Below are positions 10,432 through 17,492 of a stretch of 17,492 nucleotides of DNA, piece after piece. Where the stretch lies: the NCBI RefSeq assembly GCF_000611645.1, contig NW_014012794.1:3417-20908 (forward strand), written 5' to 3'. This DNA is from Monoraphidium neglectum (taxonomy: Eukaryota; Chlorophyta; Chlorophyceae; Sphaeropleales; Selenastraceae). Position 1 is the stretch's first letter; each line of letters starts with the position of its first letter. The notes beneath the pieces are model-generated. The model was not told the origin of the DNA and ran no database searches. It saw nothing but the letters and a program-made list of their open reading frames with translations. The translations under genes were made by a program, and so were the position numbers.

Positions 10432-12422
10432 GGAAGCGGCGGCGCTGCCGCAGCCGATGTTGGCGGCGTCGTTTGCGCCGCCAGGAGCGGCGGCACCAGC
10501 GGCAGCTCAAGCAGACAGGACAGTAAGGGTAGCAGGAGCAGCAGCAAGGAGCGTATCCCCAGGCAACAGCACCAGCGCACGCGCCAGCCGAGTGACATTT
10601 CAAGGGCAGGACATTGCTCTGCCGCCGGAGGGCCTGCCAGGGGCGGTTGGTACCGATCTGGAGACTTTTATGTTGAGGTGGGGGGACAAGTAGTGTGCGT
10701 GTGTGTGTGTGTGTGTGCGTGCGCGCGCGCACGCGTGTGTAAGTGTGTGCGTGCGTGCGTGCATGCGTGCGTGCGCTTGCGTGCAGGACATGGGGCTGGT
10801 GGAATGCAAGCACCGCCGGTAGCCCGCAACATCCCACTGACACGCCCGTCACACCCCGAGGTCTGCACAATCTGCGTGGGACCGCTCACTCTCTGCAACC
10901 CTTAGAGCGTCTCTGCCATCCATCTCCACAACCCCCTCCCCCCCCGACCAACCCTTTGGTGGACCCTCCAGCATCGCCACGGCGCGGCGCGCTCACGCCT
11001 GCCCTTCGGAGTTTAGGCAGTGGTGGAAAGACTCGGTCGGGGTGCTGGCTGTGCAGGCGATGCAGGTGCCGCAGGCCATGCATGGCAACACCAGCTCTGA
11101 TGAGGTGGCACATGTGCGTGGCGGCACCAACATCTTTATGCCGGAGGAAGCGTGACGGTGCTCAAGGTCGCGGGCTGGACACGATCTGCTGTTGGCTTCT
11201 GACCGACTGTGCCACAACTAACACTGCGCAGTGTCGTGTGTGATTTGATCATCTGACCCGGATCGCCGCTTGCAATTGTTCATCACAGAGGGTTCATATC
11301 CTGGCCGCTGTGACGATTGGGGGCTACATAAACGGCAGCCACTGGCTCTTTGAGGCGGCGGGCTCCAACATGATCACCGGCGAAAGCGTGGCGGTGCCCG
11401 TCTCAAAATGGGCGGCGGGTCTGGCGCGGCAGCACCACAAATTTTGTGGTCCTGATATCTGAGTGGGGACTCAATGCCAGAAGCAGCCCACTCTTGTGTG
11501 TGCAGGCATTTTCACCCGCACAGCATGACTGGTACAAGGCTACCACGCACCCCATGGATCCTGCATGCGTGCTTCACAGCCTACACATGCTTCGCACATG
11601 GTCCCTGTGGGCACGGTTGGTGCAGCAACTGCAACCACATAAGTGCACACTGCTGCCAATGCCCCCTGCCCGCACCTTGACCCCAGGTGGGATGCAGTCG
11701 CCGCCTCCCCTCGCTCTCACCCCAGAGCAGGTGATGAGCCGTGATTCGAAAGGCGCAAACGTGCTGGTTGCGATCTCAGTGTTTGAGTTGACGCCCATGC
11801 ATAGCGCCTGATGTCAGCAACATGCCGCGGCGTGCACAACGGTTCGAGGGGGCCGCCTGCAACCCAAAATGCCCCTGCCTCACCCACTTGCGTACCTACG
11901 CACGTGTCAGCGCTCTATTTTAGCTCGCCAGTGTTGCTGCCGACCCTCTGCCAGCTGACAAAGAAATCACCACACAACACCTCGTTCTGAATCTGCGGCC
12001 GACCCATCCAGGACCTGCAGTTCGCCATGCTGAGTCAGTGGTGGCGCCCCCGCGCCGCCGCCCTGCGCCGCGACCGCGTTCGCCTCTCGCTCCTCGCCGC
12101 CTCTGCCCCGGCCGACCCGGGCGTCCTTCAGAGCGCCGATAGCCGCCTGGCCTGGAGCCTGCGGGAGGAGCAGCGGCGCCTGCTGCCGGTGCTGGTGCTG
12201 CTCTCCACCGAGCCGCTGCTCCTGCAGCCAGACCAGCTGGTGCGGCTGCTGGTGTCGTCCTGGCCTTACATGCCGAGCCTGGGGCAGACGCTGGCGGCGC
12301 TGGACCGGCGGAGGGCGCAGCTGCAGCATGGGGGCGACGCGGCGGCGGCGGCGACGGCGGCGGCGGCGGCGGCGGCGCAGGCAGCAGGGCAGACGGCGGC
12401 CGCGGCTGCGGCCGCGCAATAG
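9600..12422 (+). CDS. Proposed six-exon gene of unknown function
   Basis: My exon model is 9600-9702, 9984-10677, 10972-11113, 11289-11387, 11506-11568 and 12012-12422; the total is in frame and gives about 503 residues. No family is recognised. The N-terminus has a basic stretch (RDTNRKRSKLL) leading into a helical, Gln/Arg-rich segment (AVQQQMGNERRRQARAQAHH). A Gly- and Ala-rich middle contains 26 consecutive Ala. Exon 3 reads SEFRQWWKDSVGVLAVQAMQ, exon 4 reads AAVTIGGYINGSHWLFEAAG, and the last exon has a Leu-rich helical segment (REEQRRLLPVLVLLSTEPLL, later LLVSSWPYMPSLGQTLAALD) and an Ala-rich tail. Exons 1-2 and the last exon are best supported, by codon use and splice sites; exons 4-5 are weak. 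Alternatively one gene stops at TAG 10691-10693, with TGTAA at about 10737, and another begins near ATG 10790. A regulatory protein is conceivable but not shown. Confidence 0.45.
10352..10429 (+). repeat. Uninterrupted (GCA)26 microsatellite encoding poly-Ala
   Basis: Seventy-eight bases of pure GCA repeat lie inside exon 2 of the unknown gene and encode 26 Ala in its frame. The neighbouring bases (GAGCGG before, ACGGAAGCG after) keep the frame open. The lack of any interruption suggests recent expansion and likely length variation between strains. Confidence 0.95.
10692..10786 (+). repeat. (TG)n/(CG)n alternating purine-pyrimidine tract
   Basis: A run of TG repeats passes into alternating CG and GTGC units and ends at an acceptor-like GTGCAG (10781-10786). 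It starts at the first in-frame stop after exon 2 of the unknown gene, just inside the proposed intron 10678-10971. The alternation is of the kind known to adopt Z-DNA. Confidence 0.85.
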
Positions 12423-13661
12423 GAAGCAGCTGCACTCAGGAATGATTGAGTGACTTTGCATGTGAGGTCATCTGCACGTGTGCAAGTGCAACAGGGCTTT
12501 GCAGCCGCTGGCCAAGCGGCAATTCAGCATGCATCCTGAATGACTCACCTGCAAGTTCAACAATTGCAACGGCACTACAGATTCTGTGGGCCCCTTTCTT
12601 TCAGGACCTCTCCTGTGCAAGGAGTCGTGTTGCTCGTCATACCAGCAATTTCATGCCGTGATTGTCCATTGGTCAGGGCCGCTGTCAGGCGCTGCCCACA
12701 CGCACTTGCACCGCAGTAGGCCAAATGTGGTCGTTTTTTGCATACGCCGGGTGCAGCAGCTGCGTCGGCGTCGCATAAACCTGCTGCACGCGATGGCGCG
12801 CAGGAAGCAGGCCTTGTCATCTGCTGGCTCTTTGCCAGCGGACACGGAGGGTTCACAACGCCTGGGGTCACCCCAAACACTGTGCGCTCGTGCCAACTGA
12901 TGCATGTGCTACGTATGTCCATCAGGTCGGTGCCTGGCGGCTTGCGGCCGGCCTTCATATAACCAAGGTGTTGCCGCTGCGCATGAAATGCAAGCATGTC
13001 CCACAATCCCCTTGTCGTCCACGGCCATGCAAGTACAGCCGCAGTAATGACGACCAGCGTTGTGCTCGGGCAACACCGCTCCGTGCAGTTTGTCGTTACA
13101 GGGGGCGGGTAGCAATGGAGGGCAGTGGGCAGAAGGCAGAAGGCAGCAGGCATGTGGGACTAGGGGCACATGCGGAAGCTGTGTTTCCCCGCCAGCCCGC
13201 ACCTGGGGCTAGGAAATTCAGCTGCGGCAAGCAGCATTGAACCGTTTGACAGCGGTCGCTCAGGGTGTGCGCCCTGCTCTCGATGCACTAGCAATCCGCT
13301 TCAGCAACAAAACATATGACTGAAAATAAATTCACAAGAACACCCACTCGTGATTCGGCCAAATGTACCGTGTTCGCTGCTAGGTCAAGCAATGTCATCG
13401 TACTGATTTCGTCAGCGCTGCCTGCCTACGACTCCGAGAAAGCGACCGTCAATTATAACGGGCTACAAATTTGTTGCCGGACGATCACACCTTCCCCCAC
13501 ACACATGCTGCTGGCTCGACGGGAGCACAGGGGACACAAAGCCACACCAACCGCGGCCCGACTTATGTCGTGATTGTATCCTGCCTCTTTCCTTTTCAGG
13601 GTGACAGTTAAGGTACAATCAGTGGCCCCGATTGCATAGTGGTCGCAGCCGGCACGCCAAA
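12423..13661. other. Intergenic spacer between the unknown gene and ASADH
   Basis: About 1.24 kb with no frame that I can support. It should contain the 3' UTR of the upstream gene and the promoter and 5' UTR of ASADH. The stretch 13300-13620 is relatively AT-rich, as expected for promoter DNA (for example AATTATAACG near 13450). A pyrimidine-rich CTGCCTCTTTCCTTTTCAG at about 13582-13600 looks like a splice acceptor, so an untranslated first exon of ASADH is possible. No TGTAA was found on the plus strand here. Confidence 0.45.
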
Positions 13662-15783
13662 ATGCAGCTCGCTCAGCGGCAAATGCGCGTCAGCGCTGGC
13701 ATCCGGGGCAGCAGGGCACGTGTGGTATCCGTGCAGGCGGCCAAGGACCCCAAGGGTCCCCGCATCGCCGTCGTGGGCGTGACCGGCGCGGTCGGGCAGG
13801 AGTTCCTTACGGTGCGCCGCTGCGCCGCTGTATCCGGCTCGATCGCCCCGCCCTGCGGCACTCGCTGCATCACTGCATCGGCGCCGCCGCCTCGCAGGTC
13901 CTGCATGAGCGCAACTTCCCATACAGCAGCATCAAGCTCCTGGCCAGCGCCAGGTGGGTGGCGGTGGTCGGGTGGGCCAGGGTTCGGCTAAGATGACCTG
14001 GCGGTGGTTTCATAATGTTTGAAACCACCGCCTCGGCTCGCCCATTGGTTTGATACAATATCAGTAGCGGCAATTGAAGCAGCAGAGGCAGCGGCAGCGG
14101 CAGCGGCAGCGGAAGCTGTGGCAGCATTAGCGTCGGCAGCATCACTGGCAGAGATGGAGTGTTGCATGGGCCATGCTCATGCAGGCGCCGCCGCATGCAA
14201 GGGCGCGCGAGGCGTCGCACAACTGCCGGGCCATGCACTTGGCAAGCGCGTCGCCGAGCCCATACAGGCGTTGTGGACCCATGCAGATGCTGTAAGCTGC
14301 AACTACCAGCCGCAGCAGCAGCCGTGCGGCATCCCCTGTGTCGCTGCGCCGACGGCGCGCGTCGCCCGAGCTGAGCTGGTCTGCCCAGCCTCAGGGTCAC
14401 TCGTTGGTTGCCCTTTGGCTCCCTTGTGGTGCCTGCGACACACTGCGTCCCTGGCAGCCGCGTGCCGGCATCAACTGAATTTGCACCCCATGCATGCAAG
14501 CTGTCGCACATCTGCACCCGCCATGCGACACCCCCAGGTCTGCGGGCAAGCAGCAGGAGTTTGAGGGGGAGACCTACACTATTGAGGAGCTGACGGAGAA
14601 CAGGTGTGGGGGTCGGGGATGTTGCCATGCTTTTGAGGGCAGCAGTGGCGCAATCGCAACGGCGCAGGAACAGGGGCTAAGGCGTCGCAGCGCGGCGGCG
14701 GGGGCCCGACTCACTGGCGCTCACGGAGGCGGCGGCGGCGGCTTGCCTGCAGTGGGCGGCGCAGCGGCTCGCATCGCCCGCAGCAGCGCCCGGCCGAGTG
14801 GCGCCCCGCCGGCTGTCGGCGCGGGCGGTGCGTCGCGGATTTTGCGTGCAGCAGCAAAGGCTCGCGGGCGCCCCTCCGCCCCGCACACCAACTCAAGCGG
14901 GCCGAGGCTGCCACCCAGCACGCCGTCCCGGTGGCCCGCCCCCAGCCCCACCTCCGGTCCCGCTCAAACCCCTGCACCCCCTCCTTGTCCACCCCCACCC
15001 TTCACCCTGTTCTCAAAAAAGCTTTGGCGATGTGGACATTGCCCTGTTCTCCGCGGGCGGCTCCATATCAAAGAAGCTCGGCCCAGTGGCCGCCAAGGCC
15101 GGCGCCGTGGTGCGGGGCCGCCCGCGCCCGCTCGCGCACGCGCGTGGGCGTCGGCGTCGTCCGCCTGGCTCTGCGGCCCGGCCGCCTCGAATGCCCACAA
15201 CGCGCCCTCCACCCGGCCCAGCTCGGAAAACCACCCCCCCCAAAACAAACCAAAAATTAATCGTCCCAGGTGGTGGACAACAGCAGCGCGTTCCGGATGA
15301 CCGAGGGCGTCCCCTTGGTGATCCCGGAGGTCAACCCCGAGGCGATGGCGCACGTGAAGATCGGCGGCGGCGGCGCGATCATCGCCAACCCCAACTGCTC
15401 CACCATCATCGCGCTCATGGCCGTCACGCCGCTGCACCGGGTGTCCAAGGTTGGCGGGTGACTCCTGCTTGCGGGGATGCGGGAAATCGAGGGCTCTGTT
15501 GGGCCGAGAAGCGGCGACTTGGTTTTCAGGCCGCCGTCGCGGAGCGGCCCGTGACTGGTCGGGGTTGCGAGCAGGGACGCATGCGCGTCGCTAGAGGCAG
15601 CGAGGGAAGGGGCGTAGGGCGCGTGTGGGGATGGCGGCGCCTGGGCGGCCGGGGCGCCGCCTGAGGCCGGCCGATTCTGCCGCGTGAGGCCAAGTTTGCG
15701 GCGGGCCTGATTTTGTGGGTTGCAAAGGGCAGCACGGATGGGGTCACATTCGCGACACCCTGCACAATTGATGCTGCACATGT

Positions 15784-15837
<54 letters not shown>

Positions 15838-17165
15838 ACACGCACACCTGTCCCTCCCCGCTCACCCTCCAGGTGAAGCGCATGATTGTGAGCACCTACC
15901 AGGCCGCCTCCGGCGCCGGCGCGGCCGCCATGGAGGAGCTGCGGTCACAGACCAAGGACGTCCTGGAGGGCAAGCCCGCCAACCCCCAGATCTTCCCCCA
16001 CCAGGTCAGCCCTGCTGTGGGCTCGCTGTGCGTGCTGTGCGCGCTGTGCACGGCAGAAGGCGCCGCGGCATATGCCATGCCGTGCGGAGCGGTCGGCGCA
16101 GACCCCCGTGCTTGGTGCGCCGCTTGCAGCGGCGCAGGGCCGGCGGGGTGGGGCGGGATGTTCACGGCTTGGCTGCGGCGGGTTGGGGCGTCGTATGTGG
16201 GAGGCAGGGGCACAAAGGTGCAGGTGCTCTGCCAAGCCGGCGGCGCCCCGCCTGCCAGCGGGGGGTGCAGCCCGCCCGCCCGGCAAGGAGGCCGCCCGCA
16301 GCCCAGCCGCTCGCTCCCGACGCGAGCCCTGCTCGGGAGCCCGCTCTTTCCGCGCTCTGACAGCCCGTCCACCCTTTGTGCCCCGCCCGTCGCCTGTGGG
16401 GGCAAAACGTGATTGGTTGTTGCTGCAGTATGCGTTCAACCTGTTCAGCCACAACAGCGGCATGGACGTCGAGGTCGGGTACAATGAGGAGGAGCTCAAG
16501 CTGGTCAAGGAGACCAAGAAGATCTGGGGGGTGAGGGGGGGATGGTTTGGGCACGCGCGCGTGTGTGTGTGTGTGTGTGTGTGTGTTTGTGGGCATGTGT
16601 GTGTGCAGGTGTGTGTTTGCATATGTGTGTGTGTGTGTGTGTTGATGTGCACGCACATGTGCGCACATGCATGTACATGTGGTTGTGTGTGTACATGTCC
16701 ATGTGTGCGCGCGGGCGCGTGTGCGTGTGTACAGAAAGATGTTGCTGGTCTACATGATGTGGAGTGCGCGATAAAGGGGCGCGGCGCGAAGAGACTGCGG
16801 CCACGCTTTGGGGGGCCCGGCGTCTGCCGGCGAGCGGGGAGTTGCCCGCGAGGACGCAGCCCCGCCCCGCGACGCCCGGAAGCTTCCTGCCACTCTTTCA
16901 GCACACTCGGCGCACCGTACACACGGGGCCTGGTCGTGTGGATACTGAACGCCGCTGACCGACCGCTACCGGCCCCGCAACCGCCGCGGCCCCCGCAGAC
17001 CACCGATGTGAAGATCGCGGCCACCTGCGTGCGCGTCCCCGTGATGCGCGCCCACGCGGAGTCGATCAACCTCGAGTTCGAGAGCCCCGTGTCCGAGGAC
17101 GAGGCCAGGGAGGCGCTGTCCAAGGCGGCGGGCGTGTCGATCATCGACGACCGTGCGAACAACAG
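13662..17165 (+). CDS. Aspartate-semialdehyde dehydrogenase, plastid type, exons 1-8 (3' end outside the window)
   Basis: Predicted exons are 13662-13811, 13898-13953, 14538-14603, 15022-15109, 15270-15449, 15873-16004, 16429-16530 and 16999-17165, phases agreeing, for about 314 residues. The enzyme (EC 1.2.1.11) reduces aspartyl phosphate to aspartate semialdehyde with NADPH, the branch point towards Lys, Thr, Met and Ile. Residues 1-28 look like a plastid transit peptide (basic, ending VSVQAA). Then come the NADP-binding GVTGAVG (39-45), [20 protein letters not shown] (121-130), NPNCSTI with catalytic Cys163, [26 protein letters not shown] and [11 protein letters not shown] with His277. These agree closely with plant and bacterial ASADH as I recall them, and helped to place the splice sites. 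Exon 8 ends at IDDRANN plus two bases, so roughly 70-80 C-terminal residues, including the last helix, should follow beyond 17492. Intron 5 has a GTTGGC donor and intron 3 ends AAAAAAG, both off-consensus. The start is the first in-frame ATG. Confidence 0.95.
14000..14032. repeat. Perfect 12-bp inverted repeat in ASADH intron 2
   Basis: Left arm GGCGGTGGTTTC (14000-14011), nine-base loop (14012-14020) and right arm GAAACCACCGCC (14021-14032) match without error. It lies about 46 bases after the 5' splice site of the 584-base intron 2, so it would form a stable stem in the pre-mRNA near the donor. Confidence 0.85.
14083..14112 (+). repeat. Short GGCAGC hexamer repeat in ASADH intron 2
   Basis: Several GGCAGC units occur in tandem with slight decay on both sides. 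It is intronic under the ASADH model, although the stretch is also open in one frame (Ala-rich). No function is implied. Confidence 0.7.
15785..15850 (+). repeat. (CA)n microsatellite in ASADH intron 5
   Basis: A pure CA run of about 23 units (15785-15830), then a single slip and further CA units up to about 15846. It lies just upstream of the pyrimidine tract and CAG acceptor of exon 6 (15873), so it is part of the 3' end of intron 5. Confidence 0.95.
16561..16735 (+). repeat. (GT)n-rich tract in ASADH intron 7
   Basis: It starts with a pure GT run of about 13 units (16561-16586), 30 bases after the exon 7 donor, and continues as interrupted GT and GC alternation. It is complementary in sequence to the CA run in intron 5 of the same gene. 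Confidence 0.9.
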
Positions 17166-17492
17166 GTGATTGGGGTGCAGCCGCTTGTATGGATGGTGTA
17201 TGTATGAAGTAATGTGTGGTGGGTGGGGTGGGCGGGAGGGCGTGGGGCATGTGTGCTCGCGGGCAGGTGCACGCGCACACACGTGCACGTGCATGTGCAC
17301 GAGCACGCGCGCACGCGTCCGCGGAGCGAGGGTGTGCGAATGCGCGCTGCCCGCCTGCAGCCCAAATGGCCTCCCTGGTCTCAAGGATGGACGCTGGTCT
17401 GTCTCCACTCCTGCGGCAAGGCCCCTGTGCCATACCCCAGCATTTTGGGACGCCCCCGCCCCCGCGGCACCCGTCCTCCCACGCCCTCGGCC
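17166..17492 (+). other. Start of ASADH intron 8, running off the window
   Basis: The donor GTGATT at 17166 follows exon 8. No continuation of the conserved ASADH C-terminus (expected after DDRANN) can be read in any frame before the end. The stretch contains a GTGCAC-type alternating tract at about 17265-17320, similar to those in the other introns. The pyrimidine-rich C-stretch at the extreme right edge may be the approach to the next acceptor. Confidence 0.6.

Noticed and set aside
11843..11855. GGTTCGAGG, resembling a tRNA T-arm
   Set aside because: No acceptor stem, anticodon arm or A-box can be folded around it.
14019..14564. 181-residue plus-strand frame inside ASADH intron 2
   Set aside because: It lies between two exons fixed by protein homology and is mainly Ala repeats from the GGCAGC tract; more likely intron sequence.
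15781..16735. Repeat-rich segment considered as an array or mobile element
   Set aside because: The repeats are simple dinucleotides inside introns, with no spacers, terminal repeats or transposase.

Overview
This window looks like nuclear DNA of a GC-rich green alga (Chlorophyta, of the Chlamydomonas/Monoraphidium/Scenedesmus kind). Exons are very rich in GCG, GGC and CTG codons and encode long Ala, Gly and Gln runs. Genes are cut by many short introns of about 90-580 bases with GTGNGN donors and CAG acceptors. There are (CA)n/(TG)n microsatellites. The best-conserved protein is closest, from memory, to plant plastid enzymes. I could run no searches; all family assignments come from motifs I can read in the translations.

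Layout. (1) 1-1140, plus: 3' part of an unrecognised Ala/Gln-rich protein. (2) 1564-4140, minus: a six-exon SET-domain protein resembling plant ATXR4/SDG38, converging on gene 1. (3) 4141-4331: a 191-base divergent promoter region with a 16-base perfect palindrome. (4) 4332-6846, plus: a four-exon cytochrome P450 with an unusual I-helix. (5) 6847-9599: about 2.75 kb in which I can support no gene, with one perfect 13-bp hairpin. (6) 9600-12422, plus: a proposed six-exon gene of unknown function with a pure (GCA)26 tract. (7) 12423-13661: spacer with no supported gene. (8) 13662 to beyond the right edge, plus: eight exons of a plastid-type aspartate-semialdehyde dehydrogenase, whose C-terminal exons lie outside the window.

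The genes are not an operon and share no evident pathway: lysine methylation (SET), oxidative metabolism (P450) and aspartate-family amino acid synthesis (ASADH). The one clear regulatory link is the shared promoter region between the SET and P450 genes.

I did not find a convincing new multi-gene system. The points most worth a second look are the P450 I-helix that lacks the usual acid-threonine pair, the complementary (CA)n and (GT)n tracts in introns flanking ASADH exons 6-7, the unrecognised 9600-12422 gene, and the small perfect hairpins and palindrome.
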